Of a stretch of 52,338 nt of DNA, positions 26,172-34,369 are shown piece after piece. A program made the translations under genes and the position numbers. Below the pieces are notes generated by a model, which searched no databases, was not told where the DNA came from, and worked only from the letters and a program-made list of their open reading frames with translations. Positions within the stretch are counted from its first letter, which is position 1. Each line of letters opens with the position of its first letter. The stretch lies in assembly GCA_964503665.1 (NCBI GenBank), contig CAZDAR010000011.1:1-52338 (forward strand), read 5' to 3'. Origin of the DNA: 40-80 sp964503665 (GTDB lineage: Bacteria > Bacteroidota > Bacteroidia > Flavobacteriales_D > Crocinitomicaceae).

Positions 26172-27254
26172 ATGATAAATCAAGATCATTTAAAAGAGCT
26201 CCAATCTCGCATACAAGATATGGGTGAGTACCTTAAGATTCCGCTGAAAAAGGTACAATTACAAGAAGCGGAGTTAAAATCTCAAGATCCAAGCTTTTGG
26301 GACGACCCAAAAAAAGCAGAAGTGGAAATGAAAGGCATTCGTTCACTTAAATATTGGGTGGATAATTTTTCGAAGTTACATGCTAAAGCAGAAGATTTAA
26401 ACGTATTGTATGACTTTGTTAAAGAAGGTTTAGAAGAAGAGGCTGCTCTAGAGGAAGCCTATGCTGCTTTAATAGAAGAAGTAGAAGAAGTAGAATTGAA
26501 AAACATGCTTTCAAGCGAAGAGGACTCCTTAAATGCCGTGGTACAAATTACCGCTGGTGCGGGCGGAACAGAAGCGTGTGATTGGGCAGGAATGCTTCAT
26601 CGTATGTATATGATGTGGGCAGAAAAAAATAATTATAAAACACAAATATTAAATTTTCAAGAAGGTGATGTTGCGGGTATTAAAACTGTGACAATCGAAA
26701 TTGAAGGAGACCATGCTTTTGGTTACTTGAAAGGTGAAAATGGTATTCATCGATTGGTTCGCGTTTCTCCATTTAACGCCCAAGGAAAGCGTATGACTTC
26801 TTTCGCTTCCGTTTATGTTTATCCATCGGTTGATGATACAATTGAAATAGAAATTAATGCCGCCGACATTTCCTGGGATACGTTCCGTTCAGGTGGTGCT
26901 GGTGGTCAAAACGTTAACAAAGTAGAAACAGGTGTTCGTTTGAAGCACGCTCCAACAGGAATTGTGATTGAAAATACCGAAACACGTTCTCAGTTAGGAA
27001 ACCGTGAAAAAGCAATGCAATTATTACGTTCGCAGCTTTACGAGATTGAAATACGTAAACGTATGGAGTCACGGAATGAAATCGAAGCCAACAAGAAAAA
27101 AATAGAATGGGGTTCTCAAATTCGCAGTTATGTTTTAGACGACAGACGTGTAAAGGATCACCGTACAAATTATTCGGAGAACAACCCTGACAAAGTATTA
27201 GATGGAGATATTTTCCCATTTTTGAAATCTTATTTAATGGAATATGGCAGCTAA
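26172..27254 (+). CDS. prfB: Peptide chain release factor 2
   Basis: RF2 (360 residues) ends translation at UGA and UAA. It has the N-terminal helical domain (S-F-W-D-D-P-K-K-A near residue 42), the RF2 block G-A-G-G-T-E-A-C-D-W-A, and the peptidyl-hydrolysis G-G-Q in R-S-G-G-A-G-G-Q-N-V-N-K-V. The autoregulatory frameshift site of many prfB genes is absent: at the equivalent codons (about 21-22) the sequence is CTT AAG with no in-frame TGA, so one frame runs from start to stop. It overlaps arsC by 11 nt. Confidence 0.96.
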   Translation: MINQDHLKELQSRIQDMGEYLKIPLKKVQLQEAELKSQDPSFWDDPKKAEVEMKGIRSLKYWVDNFSKLHAKAEDLNVLYDFVKEGLEEEAALEEAYAALIEEVEEVELKNMLSSEEDSLNAVVQITAGAGGTEACDWAGMLHRMYMMWAEKNNYKTQILNFQEGDVAGIKTVTIEIEGDHAFGYLKGENGIHRLVRVSPFNAQGKRMTSFASVYVYPSVDDTIEIEINAADISWDTFRSGGAGGQNVNKVETGVRLKHAPTGIVIENTETRSQLGNREKAMQLLRSQLYEIEIRKRMESRNEIEANKKKIEWGSQIRSYVLDDRRVKDHRTNYSENNPDKVLDGDIFPFLKSYLMEYGS

Positions 27255-27600
27255 TAAAACCATCATTTTTCACAATACACGCTGCTCTAAAAGTAGAGAG
27301 GCTCTAAATTATCTAGAAGAACATCACTGCGAAATTGAAGTGGTAGATTATCTAAAAGGTATTTCCGACGAAAAATTACGCGAAGTGATTGATTTGATTG
27401 GGATCAAGCCAGAGGAATTAATTCGTAAAGGCGAAACTATTTTCAAGGAAAATTATAAAAACAAATCCTTCACCGATGACGAGTGGATTCAACTCATGGT
27501 GAAACACCCTGTCTTGATTGAACGTCCAATTGTTATCCAAGATGGAAAAGCGGTGATTGGAAGACCCGTTCAAAAAGTCATTGAATTGGTGAAGAAATAA
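27244..27600 (+). CDS. arsC: ArsC-family reductase (arsenate reductase-like)
   Basis: A 118-residue thioredoxin-fold protein of the ArsC/Spx/YffB family. The catalytic Cys14 is in N-T-R-C-S-K-S-R; R-P-I-V-I and I-G-R-P follow near residues 94-107, with the Arg residues used by glutaredoxin-linked arsenate reductases to hold the substrate. Arsenate reduction is therefore likely but not certain, as close YffB-type relatives do other reactions. It overlaps prfB by 11 nt and must be cotranscribed with it. The arsenite exporter candidate acr3 lies about 10 kb away and is not linked. Confidence 0.85.
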   Translation: MAANKTIIFHNTRCSKSREALNYLEEHHCEIEVVDYLKGISDEKLREVIDLIGIKPEELIRKGETIFKENYKNKSFTDDEWIQLMVKHPVLIERPIVIQDGKAVIGRPVQKVIELVKK

Positions 27601-27686
27601 GAATTGCTTTAACTAAAACTCAAAGGTGAAGACAGGGTTGGTCGCATTGATTTTTTCGCCGGGACACAAACGACGAAATTGCTGTC

Positions 27687-27727
27687 ACAAAAATAACTGT
27701 CTGAGCGCTAGCGAGTTTTATTTTTGT
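27687..27727 (+). repeat. Inverted repeat in the arsC-HU/SPOR gap
   Basis: Arms ACAAAAATAA (27687-27696) and TTATTTTTGT (27718-27727) enclose CTGTCTGAGCGCTAGCGAGT, itself containing a small GCGCTAGC palindrome. It directly joins the longer repeat at 27727-27806. It may act as a bidirectional transcription stop, or be part of one mobile intergenic unit. Confidence 0.5.
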
Positions 27728-27806
27728 AAGCAATAAGGACGATTTGGGTGGTGAAAAAGATCATGGCGACGAGCTTTTTGCCTACTTTTTGACGGACAAA
27801 AAGTAG
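27727..27806 (-). repeat. Dispersed intergenic repeat, copy 2
   Basis: On the minus strand it reads ACTTTTTGTCCGTCAAAAAGT, then CCATGAT and CACCCAAATC, in the same order as copy 1 at 24580-24660, in inverted orientation. The gap 27601-27945 holds this repeat, the adjoining inverted repeat and the promoter of the next gene; nothing else is recognised. Confidence 0.65.
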
Positions 27807-27945
27807 GGTGAAAAAATTAAAAAATTTCTTCTTCACCAATCATAAATCTGTGTACTGTCATTATTAAAATAATTTCATTTATTTCTCATTCCTTGTAACG
27901 TTTTTCTGATTTTTCAGTACACTTGTTAGTTGCATTTTGTTTATG

Positions 27946-27953
27946 TATTTTTG
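27946..27953 (+). promoter_or_regulatory. Promoter -7 box of the HU/SPOR gene (leaderless type)
   Basis: TATTTTTG ends 4 nt before the ATG at 27958; TTG at 27923-27925 gives a -33 element with a 20-nt spacer. The box overlaps the codons of the longer frame from 27937 and so supports the shorter start. Confidence 0.6.
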
Positions 27954-27957
27954 TGAA

Positions 27958-29064
27958 ATGAATCTAGAGAAAGTTATATCCCAACTTATTCTAAAGCACG
28001 CTTGTGTTATTGTCCCTGATTTTGGTGGTTTCATCAGTCAGCGCATCCCTGCTGTGATAGATTATAAGAGTAAAAAGATTCTTCCGCCTTCAAAAGCTGT
28101 TTTATTCAACAAACAGTTATTGTCAAGTGACGGATTATTAATCGGCGTTTACGCCAATCAAAAAGCGATTTCTTACGACGTGGCGAGTTCCGAAATTAAT
28201 GACGTCGTTCGTTCTTGGAAGTCTAAACTTTCTGAAGGACAGCGTGTTACTATTGAACATATCGGCTATCTATATTTAGATAAAAGTGCTCAAGTTTGTT
28301 TTGAACAAGATAAATTTGTCAATCTTTTATTGTCGTCTTACGGTTTGCCCAGAATTTCTGTCGCAATGGCGGAAGAAACAGTTGCGAACGACGTTCAATC
28401 CATTAATTTTATCGATTTCAATAGTGTTCAAGAGGAAAAGAAAGAGAATGCGGAAGAGGCAGAAGTACTCGAAGTTTCTTTTACTCCTTCCAAAAAATTA
28501 CATTGGACCCGTTATGTTGCAGCAGCAGCATTATTGCCAATTGCTTTCTATTCTTTTTGGATTCCGGTGAAAACAGATTTCTTACAGTCTGGCGTTTTGT
28601 CGGTTCATGACTTTAATCCGTTCAAAAAGCAAACGTCAATTGAGTTCACGCCTACCAAAGTGGCCATTTCTGATGATAAAACTATTGCCTTAAAAGATGT
28701 AGATAGCTTAATACAAAACACAAATGTAGAAAAAGTATATTCTTATGAAGTAGATGGTTCAACCTACCAAACGATTGTAGTGGATAAGCCGAGTTTACCT
28801 ACTGAAATAAAAGAAATAACAACTAGTGCAGCGACAAATTCCCACACATATTATGTGATTGGAAATTGTTTCGGCGTACAATCCAATGCCGATAATTACG
28901 TTGCTGCTATGCAAGCACAAGGTTTGCAAGCAGAAGTTGTGGATAATGTTAATGGTTTGTATCGTGTTGCCTTAGGAAAAGCAACAGCTGCAAATGAGTT
29001 ACAACAAGTAAAAGAGGAAATTCAAACAAAGGGAATTTCAGAATATTGGATATTAAAAAAATAA
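27958..29064 (+). CDS. HU-CCDC81/SPOR-domain membrane protein
   Basis: A 368-residue protein with three parts. Residues 1-135 match the bacterial HU-CCDC81 domain pair (opening L-I-L-K-H-A-C-V-I-V-P-D-F-G-G-F, later V-T-I-E-H-I-G-Y-L). A single transmembrane helix lies at about 186-202. The last about 75 residues (H-T-Y-Y-V-I-G-N-C-F-G ... Y-R-V-A-L-G) form a SPOR domain, which binds denuded peptidoglycan at division sites. It probably links a cytoplasmic, possibly filament- or DNA-related head to the septal wall. Such proteins are typical of Bacteroidota. The next gene starts 3 nt later. Confidence 0.88.
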   Translation: MNLEKVISQLILKHACVIVPDFGGFISQRIPAVIDYKSKKILPPSKAVLFNKQLLSSDGLLIGVYANQKAISYDVASSEINDVVRSWKSKLSEGQRVTIEHIGYLYLDKSAQVCFEQDKFVNLLLSSYGLPRISVAMAEETVANDVQSINFIDFNSVQEEKKENAEEAEVLEVSFTPSKKLHWTRYVAAAALLPIAFYSFWIPVKTDFLQSGVLSVHDFNPFKKQTSIEFTPTKVAISDDKTIALKDVDSLIQNTNVEKVYSYEVDGSTYQTIVVDKPSLPTEIKEITTSAATNSHTYYVIGNCFGVQSNADNYVAAMQAQGLQAEVVDNVNGLYRVALGKATAANELQQVKEEIQTKGISEYWILKK

Positions 29065-29067
29065 GAA

Positions 29068-30282
29068 ATGATGCGTTATAAGTATATCGTTCTAAGTCTG
29101 TTCATCGGACTAACTAGTTTAAGTGTATTTGCACAGAATAAAGTAACCAACGTTGAAGGTTCAAAATATGAATTGACAGAAATAAAGAAATTAGATAATA
29201 CGCCTGTTCTAAGTCAAGGTCAGACTGGTACTTGTTGGAGCTTTTCAACCATTTCGTTTTTCGAGTCTGAGTTAATGAGAATGGGAATGAAAGATGTTCC
29301 TTCACTTTCTGAAATGTACGTCGTTCGTAAAGCATATGAATCAAAAGCAGATAAATACATCCGTTATGATGGTAAAATCAACTTTTCCCAAGGTGGCGCT
29401 TTCTTAGATATTCCTTTCGTGATGCAAAAATATGGAATTGTTCCAAATGACGTTTACAAAGGTCTTCCAGACAATGAAAAAAGCTATAATCACAACGAAC
29501 TTTTTAATTCATTAGACGGCGTTGTTCAAGGGGTGTTGAAATCAATTGAAGAATCCAAAGGAAATGGTATTTCCAGTAATTGGAAAATTACTATCAGCAG
29601 TATTTTAGATTCATATATTGGTGCTGAACCAACTGATTTCACGTATAAAGGTAAAAAATATACGCCAAAATCATATTTTGAATCGTTGAAGTTAAACTTA
29701 GACGATTATATTTCGTTAACATCTTTCACCAATTATGAGATGAACAAACCATGTATTCTTGAAATACAAGACAATTGGTTAAGTGGTACTTCTTACAACG
29801 TTTCATTGGATGATTTATTCACGACCGTTGTTGAAGCCCTGAAAAGCGGCTATACAGTGGCTTGGGGATCAGACGTTTCTGAAAAAGGATTTAGCTTTAA
29901 AAATGGAATTGCCATTGCGCCAGCAGACTTAAACACCATTAAAGTAATTGGTAAAGACAACCGCAACTTTTCAGATGCGGGAGCCGATAGAATTTCTAAT
30001 GCGTTCTTAGAACCAGTAGAAGAGTTAGTAGTTACACAAGAGTCACGCCAAATAGGTTTTGACAACAAGACAACTACTGACGACCATGGAATGCACATCG
30101 TTGGCTTGTATAAAGACCAAAATGGAAAGCAGTTCCTATTAGTTAAAAACTCATGGGGAACATCCAACTATCCAAAAGGATATTTGTTTGTGTCGGAGAG
30201 CTATTTTAAATGGAAAACAATCAACATATATCTTCATAAAAAAGCAGTTCCAACGACCATCATGAGTAAATTAAAATTATAA
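29068..30282 (+). CDS. Exported C1-family cysteine peptidase (aminopeptidase C/bleomycin hydrolase-like)
   Basis: A 404-residue papain-fold peptidase. A signal peptide (ending S-V-F-A-Q at about 23) sends it to the periplasm, unlike the cytoplasmic PepC of Firmicutes. Catalytic Cys56 is in G-Q-T-G-T-C-W-S-F-S-T; the His is in D-D-H-G-M-H-I-V-G and the Asn in V-K-N-S-W-G near the C-terminus. The family is an aminopeptidase with broad specificity. It lies 3 nt after the HU/SPOR gene and 30 nt before ricT, probably one transcript. Two adjacent ATGs (29068, 29071) are possible starts. Confidence 0.9.
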   Translation: MMRYKYIVLSLFIGLTSLSVFAQNKVTNVEGSKYELTEIKKLDNTPVLSQGQTGTCWSFSTISFFESELMRMGMKDVPSLSEMYVVRKAYESKADKYIRYDGKINFSQGGAFLDIPFVMQKYGIVPNDVYKGLPDNEKSYNHNELFNSLDGVVQGVLKSIEESKGNGISSNWKITISSILDSYIGAEPTDFTYKGKKYTPKSYFESLKLNLDDYISLTSFTNYEMNKPCILEIQDNWLSGTSYNVSLDDLFTTVVEALKSGYTVAWGSDVSEKGFSFKNGIAIAPADLNTIKVIGKDNRNFSDAGADRISNAFLEPVEELVVTQESRQIGFDNKTTTDDHGMHIVGLYKDQNGKQFLLVKNSWGTSNYPKGYLFVSESYFKWKTINIYLHKKAVPTTIMSKLKL

Positions 30283-30312
30283 TTTTAAAATACTTATAAC
30301 AGGAGATTTAAA

Positions 30313-31689
30313 ATGGGATGTACAAGTTGTGGTACGGACGGCGGTGGTTGTTCGACCGGAGGAGGTGGATGCAGTTCAGGAGGAGGATGTAACTCTTCTG
30401 AAAACTTCAACCAATTAGTAGTAACCGATTGGCTGGCGAATATGACCTTGCCAACGGGGCAAAAAACCTACGAATTAGTTGAAGTTCGCTTTAAAAGTGG
30501 AAGAAAAGAATTTTTCAGAAATACCAAAGAATTAGCTATTTATGCTGGTGAAACAGTGGTAGTGGAAGCATCACCTGGTTATGATGTAGGTATTGTATCG
30601 CTTACGGGTGAATTAGTAAAAATTCAACAAGAGAAAAAGCTACCCGGCTCTAGCTTGAACGATTTCAAAAAAATTCATCGAATTGCTACACAGGAAGATA
30701 TCGATAAGTGGAAAGTTGGTCAAGCGAAAGAAACCGATTTAATTTATCAAAGTCGAAAATTAGCGTCTGAATTAAAACTAGAAATGAAAATTTCTGACGT
30801 TGAGTATCAAGGCGATTTATTGAAGGCAACCTTTTATTATACGGCAGAAGGACGTGTAGATTTTCGTCAGTTGATAAAGAACATGGCGGATATGTTCAAA
30901 GTAAAAATTGAAATGCGTCAAATTGGAGCACGACAAGAAGCAGCACGTTTAGGTGGAATTAGTACGAGTGGACGCGAATTGTGTAGCTCCTCTTGGATTA
31001 CCGATTTCCGTTCTGTTTCAACTTCTGCAGCGCGCTATCAACAACTATCATTGAACCCACAAAAGTTAGCGGGGCAATGTGGTAAATTAAAATGCTGTTT
31101 GAACTTCGAGTTAGATATGTATTTGGATGGATTGAAAAAATTCCCTAGTACCAACGCGCGTCTTAAAACAGAAAGTGGCGAAGCATTTCACGTTAAAACC
31201 GATATTTTCAAAAAAGTAATGTGGTATGCCGTACCTGGCTCTAGCGCTTTAATCGGTGTAGCACCTGATAAGGTGAAGGAAATCATTGAACTCAATAAAA
31301 AAGGTGAAATCATCAAAGACTTGAAAGAGTACGAAGCTGAATTGAAGCCTTCTACTGAGGTTGTTATTGAGAAGATTGGTTTTGTGAGTTTAGACGAAGA
31401 CGAAAGTTTCAATCGTTTAGCAAAACAATTGACGAGTAAGCCATCCAATAAAGGCAACAGAAATAGAAATAAGTCCAATAAAAATAGATCTTACGAAGGC
31501 AATAAGCCCAATCCTCAAAAAGCAGCAGGAAATCCTGCTCCAAAAGAGGTAAAGTCGACTGATCCAAATGCTCTGGCTGCTACAAATAAGCCTAATCCGA
31601 ATAAAAACAGAAACCGGAATAAAAAAAGGAAGAACAACAATCAACCAAACGAGAATCGAAATGATGCAACTCCGAATCCAAGCAATTAA
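30313..31689 (+). CDS. ricT: PSP1/RicT-like protein
   Basis: A 458-residue PSP1-domain protein, annotated in Bacteroidota as the RicT subunit of an iron-sulfur Ric complex (in Bacillus it affects RNA processing and phosphorelay). The first 27 residues are a Cys/Gly cluster with seven Cys (G-C-T-S-C-G-T ... G-G-G-C). The PSP1 core includes L-G-G-I-S-T-S-G-R-E-L-C-S and G-Q-C-G-K-L-K-C-C-L-N-F-E, whose Cys residues are conserved. From about 365 on the tail is Asn/Lys/Pro-rich and disordered. Its end overlaps gldH, an order conserved in gliding Flavobacteriia. The Bacillus function may not carry over. Confidence 0.88.
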   Translation: MGCTSCGTDGGGCSTGGGGCSSGGGCNSSENFNQLVVTDWLANMTLPTGQKTYELVEVRFKSGRKEFFRNTKELAIYAGETVVVEASPGYDVGIVSLTGELVKIQQEKKLPGSSLNDFKKIHRIATQEDIDKWKVGQAKETDLIYQSRKLASELKLEMKISDVEYQGDLLKATFYYTAEGRVDFRQLIKNMADMFKVKIEMRQIGARQEAARLGGISTSGRELCSSSWITDFRSVSTSAARYQQLSLNPQKLAGQCGKLKCCLNFELDMYLDGLKKFPSTNARLKTESGEAFHVKTDIFKKVMWYAVPGSSALIGVAPDKVKEIIELNKKGEIIKDLKEYEAELKPSTEVVIEKIGFVSLDEDESFNRLAKQLTSKPSNKGNRNRNKSNKNRSYEGNKPNPQKAAGNPAPKEVKSTDPNALAATNKPNPNKNRNRNKKRKNNNQPNENRNDATPNPSN

Positions 31690-32146
31690 GCTGCTATCAA
31701 TAGCGCTTTTCTTTTTTCTTTTATCGTGTGAAAAATCAACGTATTATTCGAAGATTTACAGTTTTGAAAACAGTACTTGGAAGGCAAATGATTTAAAAAC
31801 ATTTGACGTAGAAATAACGGATAATACAAAGATTTACGATATCGTCTTCTTTGTTCGTGTTGGAACCGATTACAATTATAACAATGCATGGGTGTACTTA
31901 CATTCTACCCTGCCCGATAAAAGTACCTATCGAGAAGCACACCAATTTTTCATCTCGAACGACTTGGGCGAATGGTTGGGTAATAAATCGGGTTCGTTAG
32001 TAGAAAGTGAAATGGTTTTTGGGAAACGAAAATTCGACCAAGTTGGTCATTATAAGTTTGTCATAGAACAAGCGACAACGCAGAAAGAACTCAAATACGT
32101 TTCCGATTTAGGACTTAAAATTGTGGAAAGCAAACAACGTAAATAA
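31661..32146 (+). CDS. gldH: Gliding motility lipoprotein GldH
   Basis: A 161-residue outer-membrane lipoprotein needed for gliding in Flavobacterium. The start at 31661 (or 31664) gives a lipoprotein signal with lipobox F-L-L-S-C-E-K-S. The mature part has the GldH pattern W-K-A-N-D-L-K-T-F, I-V-F-F-V-R-V-G-T-D-Y-N-Y-N-N, L-G-E-W-L-G and G-H-Y-K-F-V-I-E-Q-A. The gene overlaps the end of ricT by 29 nt, which argues for coupling; a longer upstream frame from 31568 is an artefact of that overlap. Presence of gldH alone does not prove that the organism glides. Confidence 0.92.
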   Translation: MMQLRIQAIKLLSIALFFFLLSCEKSTYYSKIYSFENSTWKANDLKTFDVEITDNTKIYDIVFFVRVGTDYNYNNAWVYLHSTLPDKSTYREAHQFFISNDLGEWLGNKSGSLVESEMVFGKRKFDQVGHYKFVIEQATTQKELKYVSDLGLKIVESKQRK

Positions 32147-32175
32147 TATATTACACTATTGATAATTAAATAATT

Positions 32176-33456
32176 ATGGATAACAATCAAATTTTAGCAA
32201 ACAATCCCAGTTTAACTTCTTGGGTGAAGGTCGAGAAAGATTCCGATTTTCCTATTCAGAATTTACCTTTTGGTATTATCGAAGTAGACGGGAAAAAGCG
32301 CGTAGCCTCCCGAATTGGTGACTGGTGTATCGATCTAAAAGTACTTTTTGTTTTAGGCTATCTTGAAAATTTAAATTTCACATTAGCAGATTTTGATACG
32401 GATTTCTTAAATCCAATGATGAAGAAAGGTAAAAAGCCTGTTCGAAATTTGAGAGAACGCCTTTCAAAATTATTCAATAGCGAATTTACCGACTTACAAA
32501 AAAATCAACACCATGTTGATCAAGTATTAATTCCTATCGATAAAGTAACCATGTCGTTACCGGTTCAGATTGGCGATTATACGGACTTTTATTCTTCTCG
32601 TGAACATGCGACCAACGTTGGAAAGATGTTTCGTGATCCAAACAATGCACTTTTACCAAACTGGTTATGGATTCCAGTTGGTTACCACGGCCGTTCTAGT
32701 TCTATCATTTTAAATGAACCGATTAGACGACCAAAGGGACAAATTAAACCCGACCCAGAAGCAGCTCCTATTTTTGACAAATGCCGCAATTTAGATTTTG
32801 AACTAGAAACGGCTTTCATCACCTTTGACGGAAAACCATTAGGCGAACGTATTGGTGTGAATGAAGCAGAAGACTATATTTTTGGAATGGTCTTATTCAA
32901 TGACTTTTCCGCTCGCGATATTCAGAAATGGGAATATGTTCCATTGGGGCCGTTCTTAGGAAAAAACTTTGGTTCGTCCATGTCTCCATGGATTGTGACA
33001 CTTGATGCACTTCAAGCCTACCAAGTTGACGGACCGAAACAAGAACCAGAAGTATTATCTTATTTGAAATACGAGGGTCAAAAATCGTATGATATCAATT
33101 TGCATGTTTTCTTACAACCGAAAGATGGTGAAGAAAACCTCATCTGTACGAGTAATTTCAAGAACCTTTACTGGAATATGAGCCAACAGTTGGCGCATCA
33201 CACGGTAAATGGATGTAACATACGAGGCGGCGATTTAATGGGCTCAGGAACGATCTCTGGCGAATCTCCCGACTCTTTTGGTTCTATGTTAGAATTATCA
33301 TGGAGCGGCAAAAAACCATTGAAACTATCTGACGGTACAGAACGAAAATTCATCAACGACTACGATACCATCATCATGAGAGGTTATTGTGAGAAAGACG
33401 GTGTTAGAATCGGTTTTGGCGAAGTTTCGAATATGATTCTTCCAGCAGTAGATTAA
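32176..33456 (+). CDS. fahA: Fumarylacetoacetase
   Basis: A 426-residue fumarylacetoacetate hydrolase, the last step of tyrosine/phenylalanine breakdown (to fumarate and acetoacetate). It has both family domains: an N-terminal SH3-like part (I-G-D-W-C-I-D-L) and a catalytic part with Y-S-S-R-E-H-A-T-N-V-G, G-Y-H-G-R-S-S-S-I, metal-binding E-L-E-T-A, and the C-terminal G-S-G-T-I-S-G. Full length for the family. It is followed by a strong hairpin at 33481-33507. Other steps of the pathway are not in the window. Confidence 0.96.
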   Translation: MDNNQILANNPSLTSWVKVEKDSDFPIQNLPFGIIEVDGKKRVASRIGDWCIDLKVLFVLGYLENLNFTLADFDTDFLNPMMKKGKKPVRNLRERLSKLFNSEFTDLQKNQHHVDQVLIPIDKVTMSLPVQIGDYTDFYSSREHATNVGKMFRDPNNALLPNWLWIPVGYHGRSSSIILNEPIRRPKGQIKPDPEAAPIFDKCRNLDFELETAFITFDGKPLGERIGVNEAEDYIFGMVLFNDFSARDIQKWEYVPLGPFLGKNFGSSMSPWIVTLDALQAYQVDGPKQEPEVLSYLKYEGQKSYDINLHVFLQPKDGEENLICTSNFKNLYWNMSQQLAHHTVNGCNIRGGDLMGSGTISGESPDSFGSMLELSWSGKKPLKLSDGTERKFINDYDTIIMRGYCEKDGVRIGFGEVSNMILPAVD

Positions 33457-33480
33457 GAGATTTGGTTTTTATAGATATTT

Positions 33481-33517
33481 CCCCGAGAGTGTTAAACGTT
33501 CTCGGGGATTTTTTTGG
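33481..33517 (+). terminator. Rho-independent terminator after fahA
   Basis: CCCCGAGA (33481-33488) pairs with TCTCGGGG (33500-33507) around an 11-nt loop, followed by a run of seven T. It begins 24 nt after the fahA stop and overlaps the 3' end of the convergent pseudogene. Confidence 0.85.
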
Positions 33518-34094
33518 CATCTAAATATGCTGCATCTAACTGCTCATCGGTTAATAATTTTAGGACACGGATCATCTCTTCAACCATACCCCTAGTTGAA
33601 CTTTCTTGTCTATCAATCAAATCATATTCAATTTCGTAATAGAGTAAATACCACATTGCTGATTTAATTAATCCTTCGTTATTTCCTAATTTTCGCTCAG
33701 TCATATCTGCAGCAATTAGTCGAGCGTTTAAAACTAAAACACTATCTCTATAACATGTCATGGATTCTTTGAGAGCTAATTCACTTATTAACTGGTAAGC
33801 GATTTCCGGGTTTATCTCATAATTTATTTTGAACAGTTCATATTTACAATCGATATTTCTGTCTTTACATTCTGTTAATAGTTTAATTGCTCTAACTGTG
33901 TCTATATCGATATTGTATCCATTCAATAATTCATAAGCAAGAGATATTTTTGATTTATCACAATTTGAATTTGATCGTTTTTCTAAGGTCGAAATTGGGA
34001 TATTATGATTAACACCATCATAGATTAGAATATCACATGTCTAAGCTTTAACTTGTAATATAATCAAAAATAAAGCTATAATTAAGATTCTCAT
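33492..34094 (-). pseudogene. Secreted protein gene interrupted by a stop at the signal-peptide boundary
   Basis: Reading from ATG 34094 gives a good signal peptide (M-R-I-L-I-I-A-L-F-L-I-I-L-Q-V-K-A), then TAG at codon 18 (34041-34043), then T-C-D-I-L-I-Y-D-G-V-N-H-N in the same frame, continuing without another stop to 33492. The downstream open part alone (ATG 33926, 144 codons) is helical with Y-Q-L-I-S-E-L-A-L-K-E-S and L-L-T-D-E-Q-L-D-A-A-Y and has no known function. The simplest reading is a recent CAG-to-TAG type change at the first mature residue. Translation from 33926 would make a protein without a signal. Confidence 0.6.
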
Positions 34095-34285
34095 TTTATG
34101 TATGTTATTTTATTAAAACCTTTATCTATGAAATAGTCTACTCTCAAATTTAAATTAATTTCAGCAACTTTCAAAGTTGTACTATTTTTAGTTTTAGTTC
34201 CATATGATAATGCTTTGTACAAGCTAGGTCTACTCATACCAGTTTCTTCTGATGTTATTGGCCATTTCAATAACCTTTGCTTCAA
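34091..34285 (-). pseudogene. HTH antitoxin-like remnant
   Basis: A 64-codon frame with G-M-S-R-P-S-L-Y-K-A-L-S-Y-G and T-T-L-K-V-A-E-I-N-L-N-L-R-V, the recognition helix and C-terminus of XRE-type addiction-module antidotes. The only start in frame is TTG (34285). In another frame just upstream E-A-K-V-I-E-M-A-N-N is visible, as in intact family members, which suggests a frameshift and loss of the middle. A box TACTTTTG overlaps the beginning (34283-34290). No toxin gene is next to it. Either a broken antitoxin or a chance frame. Confidence 0.35.
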
Positions 34286-34369
34286 AAGTAGAATAATTCA
34301 ATACGTTTACTTTTGTTACTGTAAATATATAAAATCTCGTTAATCAATAGCTTGCTTCCTAAACATTCC

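Noticed and set aside
31568..31660. Longer N-terminus for GldH
   Set aside because: It would place 31 basic residues before the lipoprotein signal and lies inside ricT; the ATG at 31661 gives a proper lipobox.
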